Below the pieces are notes generated by a model. The model was not told where the DNA came from and made no database searches. It saw only the letters and a program-made list of their open reading frames with translations. Below, piece by piece: positions 17,553-25,741 of a stretch of DNA of 64,000 bases. Source of the stretch: Nocardia niigatensis NBRC 100131. Its GTDB lineage: Bacteria > Actinomycetota > Actinomycetes > Mycobacteriales > Mycobacteriaceae. The first letter of the stretch is position 1. The number at the start of each line of letters is the position of its first letter. The stretch is from the NCBI RefSeq assembly GCF_000308655.1, contig NZ_BAGC01000035.1, forward strand, positions 300,994 to 364,993, in the 5' to 3' direction. The position numbers were made by a program, and so were the translations under genes.

Positions 17553-18320
17553 ATGGTGGAGCTCAAGAGCCCGGCCGAGATCGAACGCATGCGGGTGACC
17601 GGGCAGTTCGTGGCCGGGGTGCTGAACGAACTGCGAGAGAAGGCGCGGATCGGGGTGAATCTGCTGGAGCTGGAGGCCGTGGTGCGCGAACGCATCCGCG
17701 AGCGCGGCGCGGTGTCCTGCTACTGGGACTACTCGCCCTCGTTCGGGCGCGGCCCGTTCCGCAACACCGTCTGCCTGTCGGTGAACGACGCTGTGCTGCA
17801 CGGGCTTCCGTTCGATTACACCCTGCGCGACGGCGATGTGCTCAGCATGGATCTGGCGGTGAGCATCGACGGCTGGGTGGCAGACTCCGCGGTCACCACC
17901 ATCGTCGGCACCCCCGATCCGGAGGACGCGCGCCTGGTCCGCGCCACCGAGCAGGCCCTCGACGCGGCCATCGCGGTGGCCCGGCCCGGCAACGCCATCG
18001 GCGACCTGTCCACGGCCATCGCCGAGGTCGCCCGCGCCGGCGGCTACCCGATCAACACCGAGTTCGGCGGCCACGGCCTGGGCCGCACCATGCACGAGGA
18101 CCCGCACGTCTCCAACAGCGGCCGCGCCGGGCGCGGCTTCCGCCTGCGCCCGGGCCTCACCCTCGCCATCGAGCCCTGGTTCGCGCGCGGTACCGACCGC
18201 ATCGTCACCGATCCGGACGGCTGGACCCTGCGCTCGGCCGACGGCTCGCGCACCGCCCACTCCGAGCACACCATCGCCATCACCGACACGGGCGCGCAGA
18301 TCCTCACCCGCGCCGCGTGA
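17553..18320 (+). CDS. map: Type I methionine aminopeptidase
   Basis: A 255-residue enzyme that removes the initiator methionine from new proteins. All five metal ligands are in place: D100, D111, H174, E207 and E238, in MDLAVSIDG, ADSAVTT, GGHGLG, AIEPW and SEHT. The substrate-side histidine is present in VLHGLP. ATG 17553 follows a GGAGG ribosome-binding site; a frame extension to 17517 would run through operator 2. Housekeeping map genes are not usually behind a dedicated repressor, so this is likely a second, regulated copy. Whether another map exists elsewhere cannot be seen here. Confidence 0.92.
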   Translation: MVELKSPAEIERMRVTGQFVAGVLNELREKARIGVNLLELEAVVRERIRERGAVSCYWDYSPSFGRGPFRNTVCLSVNDAVLHGLPFDYTLRDGDVLSMDLAVSIDGWVADSAVTTIVGTPDPEDARLVRATEQALDAAIAVARPGNAIGDLSTAIAEVARAGGYPINTEFGGHGLGRTMHEDPHVSNSGRAGRGFRLRPGLTLAIEPWFARGTDRIVTDPDGWTLRSADGSRTAHSEHTIAITDTGAQILTRAA

Positions 18321-18328
18321 CAAGACCC

Positions 18329-18362
18329 GGGTCCGGGCGAGCGGCGCTGCCCGCCCGGACCC
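18329..18362 (+). terminator. Terminator hairpin after map
   Basis: GGGTCCGGGCG (18329-18339) pairs perfectly with CGCCCGGACCC (18352-18362) across a 12-base loop, starting 9 bases after the map stop. The remaining non-coding sequence to 18792 holds no recognisable gene, apart from the palindrome at 18685. Confidence 0.7.
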
Positions 18363-18684
18363 CGGAATCGGCTGCGTCAGCATCGGTTCCAGGGCATCGG
18401 TGTCGAAGTGGGCGCAGGCCGAGCATCCCCAGATATGTCGCCTCGATCCTCCACTCGCGCAACCTCTCCGGTGGCTGCGGGCGCGAATCTACCGACAGCA
18501 CAACCAGTTCCGCGCACCTGTGCGACTCGCGGCGCGATCGCGGTAGCGATCCGCGCGCAATGACTGTGCGGCTCGGCGGATACCGGCCGCAATGCCCGCT
18601 CATGTGGATCCAGAGCTCCCTTCCGTGCTCGTGCGCAGCGCGCTTGACCGCATCGCTGTGATCCAGCTAACTTCTCGCCGCGAA

Positions 18685-18700
18685 CTAAGCGCCCGCTTAG
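18685..18700. promoter_or_regulatory. 16-bp perfect palindrome upstream of exported-protein gene
   Basis: CTAAGCG-CC-CGCTTAG lies 92 bases before the ATG of the exported protein. Size and symmetry match TetR-family operators, and a TetR gene follows that exported-protein gene. The rest of 18363-18792 shows nothing I can assign. Confidence 0.5.
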
Positions 18701-18792
18701 CCTACATGTGACCGGAGCCACGTCATCCCCGACGGGGATCCGGTCCGTCGAACACCTGGTCCCGCCAGGTGCAGGCTCGTGAAGGACCGCAG

Positions 18793-19500
18793 ATGAGGAC
18801 AATCGCCGCCACCTCCGCCCTGTTGATCGGCTCCGCCGTCATCGGATGCGCGACGGCAAACGCCGCCCCGGCGACCGCCGGCCAGGCCCCGGTGAACTAC
18901 GTCGCGAACACCGGCGCCGACGGCGCGACCGTGATCCGCACCGACGCCGGCTCGATGCGCGTCGACAACGGCGTGTTCACCATCGCGGCCGCCGACGGCA
19001 CCGTCCTCACCGGCGCCGAACTGTCCTTCCGCGTCGACGATTTCGTCTTCCCCATCGCCGCCGAGATCCACGACCGCACCGCCACCCTGACCCCCCGGTT
19101 CGACCAGGCACACGCCGTCTACCAGCCGGTCGCTCTCCCCTACGAGGACCAGGCCGGATTCAAGAGCCAGTTCGAGCGCGAGCAGTACGCCTGGAACCGC
19201 CTGCGCGACACCGTCGGCATGGGCGCCACCGTCGGCACCTTCGTCGGCGGTATCGGCGGCGCGACGCTGGGCTGCCTGGTCGGCGCGGGCGTCGCGGGCG
19301 TGGCCACCGCCCCGATGCTGGCCCTGTTCGGCGCGGGCCCGCTGGCCGGCTGCATCGGCGGCGCGGCCGCGGTCGGCTTCCTGGGCACCCTGGCCGGTCA
19401 ACTGCTGGTGACCGCCCCGGTGGCGATCGCGGCCGCGGTCCAGTACTTCACCACCATCAACGCCCCCTTCACCCCGCCCGCGCCCAAGCCCGCGAGCTGA
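18793..19500 (+). CDS. Exported protein of unknown function
   Basis: A 235-residue protein with a signal peptide (MRTIAATSALLIGSAVIG, cleavage likely after ANA at about residue 25). The mature part has two halves: a beta-rich stretch to about residue 100 (TDAGSMRVDNGVFTIAAADG, then LSFRVDDFVFPIAAEI) and a glycine/alanine-rich hydrophobic half (about 130-220) with helices that could insert in a membrane. I do not recognise a functional family; the same two-part plan occurs in the gene at 32849. Such proteins seem common in Nocardia and Rhodococcus. ATG 18793 is preferred over the GTG/ATG options upstream because the signal peptide begins there. A TetR gene follows 116 bases later. Confidence 0.7.
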   Translation: MRTIAATSALLIGSAVIGCATANAAPATAGQAPVNYVANTGADGATVIRTDAGSMRVDNGVFTIAAADGTVLTGAELSFRVDDFVFPIAAEIHDRTATLTPRFDQAHAVYQPVALPYEDQAGFKSQFEREQYAWNRLRDTVGMGATVGTFVGGIGGATLGCLVGAGVAGVATAPMLALFGAGPLAGCIGGAAAVGFLGTLAGQLLVTAPVAIAAAVQYFTTINAPFTPPAPKPAS

Positions 19501-19616
19501 CCCGAGCCCGCGCCGGGTCCGGTCGTCATCCCGGGCCCGGTGCTTCCCCACCGGCCGGGCGTCCCTCGCGCCCGGCCGGTGAACGGGTGAAACATTCTCT
19601 GGGAGATACTCATTCG

Positions 19617-20279
19617 ATGGGCAACGACGACACCGCCGCAGACGGCACTCGCGGCACCAGCGACACCGCCGCGGTGGCGCATCTGGAGCTCACCCAGCGC
19701 CGCTTCCCCGAGGGCCAGCGCCGGATCTTCCTGGCCGCCATCGACGCCTTCGCAGAGCGCGGCTTCCACGCCACCACCACCCGCGATATCGCCGCCCGCG
19801 CCGGTCTCAGCCCGGCCGGGCTGTATGTGCACTTCGGCTCCAAAGAGGAAGTGCTCTACCGCATCTCGCTGTCGTCGATGCGCCTGACGCACCAGGTCGC
19901 GGCGGCCGCGGCCGCCGGCCCGGGCAGTGCCGCCGACCACCTGAGCGCCGTGGTTCGCGACCTCACGGTCTGGCATGCCGAGCATGCCGCCTCGGTGCGC
20001 GTGGTCCTGCACCACATGACCGACCTCACCCCCGAGCACCGCTCCGAGGTCATCGACATCCAGGTCGCCATCCACCGCCTGGTCCGCGATCTCGTCGCCC
20101 AGGGCCGCGCCGACGGCGTCTTCGACGTCTCCGACACCAATGCCGCCACGCTGGCGCTGATGTCGCTGTGTGTGGACACCGCGCGCTGGTACTACCAGGA
20201 CTACCGCCGCTCGCCCGAGGAGATCGGCGCCGACTACGCCGTGCTGGCGTTGCGGATGGTCGGAGTCGATCCCGCCTAG
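19617..20279 (+). CDS. TetR-family transcriptional regulator (KstR2-like layout)
   Basis: A 220-residue regulator. After a polar N-terminal extension of about 30 residues, the helix-turn-helix covers about residues 38-85 (IFLAAIDAFAERGFHATTTRDIA and LYVHFGSKEEVL). The C-terminal ligand domain has the pattern seen in KstR2-type TetR proteins that respond to acyl-CoA or lipid ligands, but this is similarity of layout only. It might act on the palindrome at 18685-18700 in front of the exported-protein gene. ATG 19617 lies 11 bases after GGGAG. Confidence 0.85.
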   Translation: MGNDDTAADGTRGTSDTAAVAHLELTQRRFPEGQRRIFLAAIDAFAERGFHATTTRDIAARAGLSPAGLYVHFGSKEEVLYRISLSSMRLTHQVAAAAAAGPGSAADHLSAVVRDLTVWHAEHAASVRVVLHHMTDLTPEHRSEVIDIQVAIHRLVRDLVAQGRADGVFDVSDTNAATLALMSLCVDTARWYYQDYRRSPEEIGADYAVLALRMVGVDPA

Positions 20280-20404
20280 CGCGCCGCGCCTCGTGGTCAG
20301 GCCGTTCATCACGAGATCGACCGCGCCGCCACGTTCACCGAGCTTGTCGCGGATTTCGCGGCGCCGCGGGCGCGCTCACCCCCGCCCAGGCGACGACAGG
20401 CAGG

Positions 20405-20665
20405 TCAATTCTCTCCGGAATCGCGTGCCGCACCGGCGATTTCGGCGATCATGGCCAGGGCGCGCGCCTTGTCCTCGGCCGGGGCGGCATCCCCGAACCG
20501 GCGCAGGCCGGTTTCCAGCACCCGCACGGCGGTCCCGTCGTCGTTCTTCAGATCGCGGAAGATGCGGGCATTATCGATCACCCGGGCCAGGCCCTCGAGT
20601 CCCTTCGCACCGCCGTATTCGGGGTCGGGCTCATCGCGCTGGATATAGATGACGGCATTGCCCAC
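20405..20665 (-). CDS. Small hypothetical protein
   Basis: An 86-residue soluble protein with no family I recognise. It is charged and helical in appearance (GLEGLARVIDNARIFRDLKND; AEDKARALAMIAEIAGAA). GTG 20665 is preceded by TAGCGT and 9 bases, matching the leaderless pattern seen in this window, and the gene is divergent from the PPOX gene at 20757. Codon usage looks genuine. It may be a conserved small protein or an in-frame remnant of a longer one. Confidence 0.5.
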   Translation of the reverse strand: MGNAVIYIQRDEPDPEYGGAKGLEGLARVIDNARIFRDLKNDDGTAVRVLETGLRRFGDAAPAEDKARALAMIAEIAGAARDSGEN

Positions 20666-20756
20666 CGGCGGTCCACGCTACGGAATCGGCGGGGCTACGC
20701 GCCTATGGCGCGGCCCGCGATCCGCCTCGCCCGCCGGTTCCGGATAGGCTGCGAAC

Positions 20757-21137
20757 GTGGACAACCCGTTCGGCCCCGTGGGCACCGCGAACTACGTCAA
20801 TCTCGTCACCTACAAGAAGGACGGCACGCCGGTCGGAACTCCGGTATGGGCCGCGCTCGACAATGACCGCCTCTATGTCTGGACCGTCACTGACAGCTGG
20901 AAGGTCAAGCGCGTCCGCCGCAATCCCGCCGTCACACTGCAGCCGTGCGATCTGCGCGGCAAGACCCACGGTGAGATCGTGAAGGGCAGCGCGACCGTGC
21001 TCGACGCGGCCGGCAGTGAGCGGGTGCGTGACCTCATCAAGCGGCGCTACGGCATTCAGGGCTGGCTGGCTATCACCTTCAGCAAGCTGCGCCGCGGCAG
21101 CGAGGGCACAATCGGCATCGAAATCGTTCCGGCATAA
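20757..21137 (+). CDS. PPOX-class, probably F420-dependent oxidoreductase
   Basis: A 126-residue split-beta-barrel protein of the pyridoxamine-oxidase-like family (TIGR03666-like Rv2061-type). The pattern NYVNLVTYKKDGTPVGTPVWAAL followed by YVWTVTDSWKVKRVRRNP is characteristic; such proteins bind F420 or flavin. M. tuberculosis has the homologue Rv2061c next to cobN (Rv2062c), and here too cobN is the next gene, so the neighbourhood is conserved. GTG 20757 lies 6 bases after TAGGCT. The physiological substrate is unknown. Confidence 0.88.
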   Translation: MDNPFGPVGTANYVNLVTYKKDGTPVGTPVWAALDNDRLYVWTVTDSWKVKRVRRNPAVTLQPCDLRGKTHGEIVKGSATVLDAAGSERVRDLIKRRYGIQGWLAITFSKLRRGSEGTIGIEIVPA

Positions 21138-21156
21138 CGAAATTCACGCGCCGCAC

Positions 21157-21187
21157 GCCGCCGGACCGCGAAGAGCGCTCCGGCGGC
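21157..21187 (+). terminator. Intrinsic terminator after the PPOX gene
   Basis: GCCGCCGGA (21157-21165) pairs perfectly with TCCGGCGGC (21179-21187) across 13 bases and is followed by CATGTTTTC, a T-rich stretch. It separates this gene from the convergent cobN. Confidence 0.75.
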
Positions 21188-21308
21188 CATGTTTTCTCAT
21201 GACCCCCTCAGGGACGAGAGCAGGAAAGACGGAGGTGCCGGGGTTGTCCGCCCCTGTCCTGCGCGTCGCCCGGCCCGCCGCGACCGGTCGTACACCGGTC
21301 GAATTCGA

Positions 21309-24300
21309 TTACTCCAGTTCGCCTTCGGTTTCCAGATAGATCTGCCGCAACCGATCCAGCGTTTCGTTTTCGGGCTGTTCCCAGAGTTTCCGTTCCGCCG
21401 CTTCCAGCAGCCGCTCCGCGATACCGTGCAGCGCCCAGGGATTCGACTGCTCCATGAACTTCCGATTGGTCTCGTCGAAAACATAGGATTCGGCGAGCTT
21501 TTCGTACATCCAGTCGGCGACCACATTCGTGGTGGCGTCGTAGCCGAACAGATAGTCGACGGTGGCGGCCATTTCGAACGCGCCCTTGTAGCCGTGCCGG
21601 CGCATGGCCTCGAGCCAGCGCGGATTCACCACGCGCGCCCGGAACACCCGGGTGGTCTCCTCGGACAGGGTGCGGGTGCGCACCGCGTCCGGGCGGGTGC
21701 TGTCGCCGATGTAGGCCTCGGGGTTCCTGCCGGTCAGCGCGCGCACCGCGGCGACCATGCCGCCGTGGTACTGGAAGTAGTCGTCGGAATCGGCGATGTC
21801 GTGCTCGCGGGTGTCGGTGTTCTTGGCCGCCACCGCGATTCGCCGGTACGCGGTGCGCATGTCCTCCGCGGCGGGGGCGCCGTCCAGGTCGCGGCCGTAG
21901 GCGAAACCGCCCCAGGCCGTGTACACCTGGGCCAGATCATCGTCGGTCCGCCAGCTCTTGGAGTCGATCAACTGCAGTAGGCCGGCACCGTAGGTGCCCG
22001 GCTTGGACCCGAAGATGCGGGTGGTGGCGCGACGTTCGTCGCCGTGCTCGGCCAGGTCCGCCTGCGCGTGGGCACGCACGAAGTTGGACTCCGCGGGCTC
22101 GTCGAGACCGGCGGCCAGGCGCACAGCATCGTCGAGCAGCGCGAGCACGTGCGGGAAGGCGTCACGGAAGAAGCCGCTGATGCGCACGGTCACGTCGATG
22201 CGCGGCCGGCCCAGCTCCTCGAGCGAGATGGCCTCGAGGCGAGTCACCCGGCGGCTGGCCTCATCCCAGACCGGCCGCACGCCCAGCAGCGCGAACACCT
22301 CGGCGATATCGTCGCCGGAAGTGCGCATGGCCGAGGTGCCCCACACCGACAGGCCCACCGAGCGCGGGTACTCGCCGTGGTCGGCGCGGTATCGCTCGAG
22401 CAGCGAATCCGCCATGGCCTGACCGGTTTCCCAGGCCAGCCGCGACGGCACCGCCTTGGGGTCGACCGAGTAGAAGTTGCGACCGGTGGGCAGCACATTG
22501 ATCAGGCCGCGCAGCGGCGAACCGCTGGGCCCGGCCGGAATGAATCCGCCGTTGAGCGCGTGCAGGATTCGCGCGATCTCCACCCCGGTCTGCCGCAGCC
22601 GCGGCACCACCTCGGTGGCGGCGAAGCCCAGCACCTTGCGTACCTCGACCAGCCGGACCGGGACCTCGGTGAGGCCGGCCGCCTCGGCGAGCTCCCCGCC
22701 GAGCAGGGTCTCGGTGATCGCGTCGATGGAGTCGACGTCCCAGTCGACCTCCTGCATGCTCAGTACCAGTTCACGCGCCAGCGTCTCGAACGCGTCGACC
22801 CGCTGACGGACCTCATCACCGGATTCGCTGAGCCCCAGCGCTTCTCGCAGGCCGGGCACATTGACCTCGCCGCCCCACAGCTGCCGGGCGCGCAGCATGG
22901 CCAGCACCAGGTCGACCTCGGCCTCCCCCGCCGGGGCCTGCCCGAGAATGTGCAGGCCGTCGCGGATCTGCACGTCCTTGATCTCGCACAGCCAGCCGTC
23001 GACGTGCAACAGCATGTCGTCGAAGGATTCCTCGTCGGGCCGCTCGGTCAGGCCCAGATCATGGTCCATCTTGGCCGCGCGCATGAGCGTCCAGATCTGC
23101 TGGCGGATGGCGGGCAGCTTGCCGGGGTCGAGGGCGGAGATGTTGGCGTGCTCGTCGAGCAGCTGCTCCAGACGCGAGATGTCGCCGTAGGTTTCGGCGC
23201 GCGCCATGGGCGGGATCAGGTGGTCGACCAGGGTGGCGTGAGCGCGGCGCTTGGCCTGGGTGCCCTCGCCCGGGTCGTTGACCAGGAACGGGTAGATCAG
23301 CGGCAGGTCGCCGAGGGCGGCGTCGGTGCCGCAGGAGGCCGACATGCCGAGGGTCTTGCCCGGCAGCCACTCCAGATTGCCGTGCTTGCCCAGATGCACC
23401 ACGGCGTCGGCGGCGAAACCCTCCGGCGCGGCCAGCCAGCGGTAGGCGGCCAGGTAGTGGTGGCTCGGCGGCAGATCCGGGTCGTGGTAGATGGCGACCG
23501 GGTTCTCGCCGAAGCCGCGCGGCGGCTGCACGATGAGCACCACATTGCCGAAACGCAATGCGGCGATGACGATCTCGCCCTTCGGGTCCACGGACCGGTC
23601 GACGTAGAGCTCGCCCGGCGGCGGCCCCCACGCCTCGATCACGGCGTCGCGCAGATCCGCCGGCAGTGTCTCGAACCACTGCGTGTACAGGTCCGCGCCG
23701 ATGCGGATCGGGTTGCCTTCCAGCTGTTCGGCACTGAGCCAGTCCGGGTCCTGCCCGCCCGCGGCGATGAGCGCGTGGATCAGCGCGTCGCCGTCGGCCT
23801 GCTCCAGTCCCGGGATCTCCCCCGGCGAGCCGAGATCGTAACCGGCGAGCCGCATTTCGTTGAGCAGCCGGATGGCGCTGGCGGGGGTGTCCAGGCCGAC
23901 CGCGTTGCCGATGCGGGCATGTTTGGTCGGGTACGCCGACAGCACGAGGGCGATCTTCTTGCGCTCGGCCGGAATGTGCCGCAGGCGCGCGTAGCGCACC
24001 GCGATGCCCGCCACCCGGGCCGCGCGCTCGGGATCGGGCACGTAGGTCGACAGCCCGTCGGCGTCGAACTCCTTGAACGAGAACGGGACCGTGATGATGC
24101 GCCCGTCGAACTCCGGCACCGCCACCTGGGTGGCGACATCCAGCGGGGACAGGCCGTCGTCATTGGCCTCCCACTGCTCGCGGCCGCTGGTCAGGCAGAG
24201 TCCCTGCAGGATCGGCACATCCAGGTCGGCGAGGGCGCCCACATCCCACGCCTCGTCGTCGCCACCGGCCGACGCGGTCGCGGGCTTGGTGCCGCCCGCC

Positions 24301-24944
24301 GCCAGCACGGTCACCACCAGGGCGTCGGCCGTGCGAAGTTCCGCCAGCAGTTCGGGTTCCGCGGTGCGCAGCGAAGCGCAGTAGACCGGCAGCGCTCGCG
24401 CGCCCTTGTCCTCGATGGCCGAGCACAGCGCGTCGATGTAGCCGGTGTTCCCGGCCAGATGCTGGGCGCGGTAGTACACCACCGCCACCGTCGGCGCGTC
24501 CGCGGCGACCGGGCGCGAATCGCGTTCCAGCGCACCCCAGCTCGGCATCTCCACCGGCGGCTCGAAGCCGTGCCCGGTGAGCAGCACCGTGTCGGACAGG
24601 AAGTTGTGCAGTTGCAGCAGGTTTCGCGGGCCACCCGCCGCCAGGTAGTTGTGGGCGTCGGCCGCCACGCCGCCCGGCACCGTCGAGCACTCCATGAGCT
24701 CGGCGTCGGGCGCGATCTCACCGCCGAGCGCGACCATCGGAATACCGCTGGCGCGCACCGTGTCCAGCCCGGCTTCCCAGGCGCGCTTGCCGCCGAGAAT
24801 GCGCACGATCACCAGCTCGGCGCCCTCGAGGAGGGCGGGCAGGTCCGCGGGCAGCAGGCGCGCGGGATTGGCGAGCCGGTACTCGGCGCCGCTCGCACGC
24901 GCGCTCAGCAGGTCGGTATCGGAGGTGGACAGCAGCAGGATCAC
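21309..24944 (-). CDS. cobN: Cobaltochelatase subunit CobN
   Basis: A 1211-residue protein, full length for CobN, the large subunit that inserts cobalt into hydrogenobyrinate a,c-diamide with CobS and CobT (or equivalent ChlI/ChlD-like subunits). Family landmarks include KKIALVLSAYPTKHARIGNA near residue 325, the HLGKHGNLEWLPGK segment near residue 515 and the ALxGRNPEAYIGDS-type region near the C-terminus. ATG 24944 lies just past a cobalamin riboswitch, so expression should fall when B12 is plentiful. CobS/CobT-type subunits are not in the window. The gene stands between the PPOX gene and cobG as in M. tuberculosis. Confidence 0.97.
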   Translation of the reverse strand: MILLLSTSDTDLLSARASGAEYRLANPARLLPADLPALLEGAELVIVRILGGKRAWEAGLDTVRASGIPMVALGGEIAPDAELMECSTVPGGVAADAHNYLAAGGPRNLLQLHNFLSDTVLLTGHGFEPPVEMPSWGALERDSRPVAADAPTVAVVYYRAQHLAGNTGYIDALCSAIEDKGARALPVYCASLRTAEPELLAELRTADALVVTVLAAGGTKPATASAGGDDEAWDVGALADLDVPILQGLCLTSGREQWEANDDGLSPLDVATQVAVPEFDGRIITVPFSFKEFDADGLSTYVPDPERAARVAGIAVRYARLRHIPAERKKIALVLSAYPTKHARIGNAVGLDTPASAIRLLNEMRLAGYDLGSPGEIPGLEQADGDALIHALIAAGGQDPDWLSAEQLEGNPIRIGADLYTQWFETLPADLRDAVIEAWGPPPGELYVDRSVDPKGEIVIAALRFGNVVLIVQPPRGFGENPVAIYHDPDLPPSHHYLAAYRWLAAPEGFAADAVVHLGKHGNLEWLPGKTLGMSASCGTDAALGDLPLIYPFLVNDPGEGTQAKRRAHATLVDHLIPPMARAETYGDISRLEQLLDEHANISALDPGKLPAIRQQIWTLMRAAKMDHDLGLTERPDEESFDDMLLHVDGWLCEIKDVQIRDGLHILGQAPAGEAEVDLVLAMLRARQLWGGEVNVPGLREALGLSESGDEVRQRVDAFETLARELVLSMQEVDWDVDSIDAITETLLGGELAEAAGLTEVPVRLVEVRKVLGFAATEVVPRLRQTGVEIARILHALNGGFIPAGPSGSPLRGLINVLPTGRNFYSVDPKAVPSRLAWETGQAMADSLLERYRADHGEYPRSVGLSVWGTSAMRTSGDDIAEVFALLGVRPVWDEASRRVTRLEAISLEELGRPRIDVTVRISGFFRDAFPHVLALLDDAVRLAAGLDEPAESNFVRAHAQADLAEHGDERRATTRIFGSKPGTYGAGLLQLIDSKSWRTDDDLAQVYTAWGGFAYGRDLDGAPAAEDMRTAYRRIAVAAKNTDTREHDIADSDDYFQYHGGMVAAVRALTGRNPEAYIGDSTRPDAVRTRTLSEETTRVFRARVVNPRWLEAMRRHGYKGAFEMAATVDYLFGYDATTNVVADWMYEKLAESYVFDETNRKFMEQSNPWALHGIAERLLEAAERKLWEQPENETLDRLRQIYLETEGELE

Positions 24945-24964
24945 AGGTTTCAGGCCTTCCTAGG

Positions 24965-25110
24965 GTGACGCGCCCAGCACGGTTCGGCGCCCGCCGGGAA
25001 GGTCTGACTGTCACAGTGGCGCGACCGCACCGGAATTGCACCGGATTCTTCCGTTCGACGAGCTCGCCGATGCTATCGCGCCCGGTCCGGCGGGCCGGTA
25101 CCGCGCCCGG
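24965..25110 (-). ncRNA. Cobalamin riboswitch (cobN leader)
   Basis: Reading the minus strand, the leader contains AATCCGGTGCAATTCCGG, then GCGGTCGC and the B12-box core GCCACTGTGA (plus-strand 25011-25020), then AGTCAGACC: the order of conserved elements of a cobalamin riboswitch. The 5' boundary is approximate. The segment CCTTCC at 25002-24997 is the exact complement of GGAAGG at 24960-24955, the probable ribosome-binding site of cobN, so control may be at translation initiation. The pairing scheme is my inference; the aptamer core is a strong match. Confidence 0.88.
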
Positions 25111-25177
25111 ATCACAGTGCGGCAAAGGCTGCTCTGCATCCCTGGGAGACCGACCAGTCGACGCGTACGCTGCCGTT

Positions 25178-25498
25178 ATGCCAACCACTCCGGGATGGGT
25201 CAGGCGGAATCGCTTTGCTGCCTGGTCGGGATACTTTTGCGCGCTGGTTGCCTTCGCAACGCTGGCCATGGCCCTCACCGCCGCCGGCTCCGGCCACACC
25301 GAGTGGGCCATGCTCGCCGGCATCATCTGCGCCGCGACCATCCTGTTCGGCCTCACGGTCATGACGACGACCGTCCACCGCGACCATGTCGACCACCACA
25401 ACGTGCCCAGCCTCCTCAACGACACCTGGGAGACCACTCCCGGCTTCGCCCGCCGCCGCGGCGCTCCCCAGGCCATCGAACCCCGACGGATGCGCTGA
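25178..25498 (+). CDS. Small two-helix membrane protein
   Basis: A 106-residue protein with two hydrophobic segments (AAWSGYFCALVAFATLAMAL and WAMLAGIICAATILFGLTVM) and a polar C-terminus (VHRDHVDHHNVPSLLNDTWETTP). I do not recognise a function. ATG 25178 follows TACGCT by 6 bases, another leaderless-type start. It is divergent from cobN across the riboswitch region and is followed by a hairpin terminator, so it is transcribed alone. Confidence 0.7.
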   Translation: MPTTPGWVRRNRFAAWSGYFCALVAFATLAMALTAAGSGHTEWAMLAGIICAATILFGLTVMTTTVHRDHVDHHNVPSLLNDTWETTPGFARRRGAPQAIEPRRMR

Positions 25499-25527
25499 CC
25501 CACCCGAACCGACCCAACCCACCACCA

Positions 25528-25556
25528 GAATTCCGGGGCCCACCGCCCCGGAATTC
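25528..25556. terminator. Hairpin terminator downstream of the small membrane protein gene
   Basis: GAATTCCGGGG (25528-25538) and CCCCGGAATTC (25546-25556) form a perfect 11-bp stem with a 7-base loop, 29 bases after the stop codon. No T tract follows. Confidence 0.65.
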
Positions 25557-25741
25557 CGCTGTTCGGCGGAAGGCGAACTGCCGCTCCGCAATCTGTGCTC
25601 TCAGTTCCGCGAGGGGCGACACTTCGTAACACATGCTCAGATTGCAATATCTCCAGATGTGGATACGTGTGACTGGAAGAGTGGCCTTCCCCTGGCCGGT
25701 GGGTGCTCGGCCTCGGCATCCTCCGTAGGCTGGGGGGCGTC

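Noticed and set aside
18304..18603. 99-codon minus-strand frame after map
   Set aside because: It overlaps the map terminator, is Arg/Pro-rich as expected of antisense GC-rich DNA, and has no ribosome-binding site or family.
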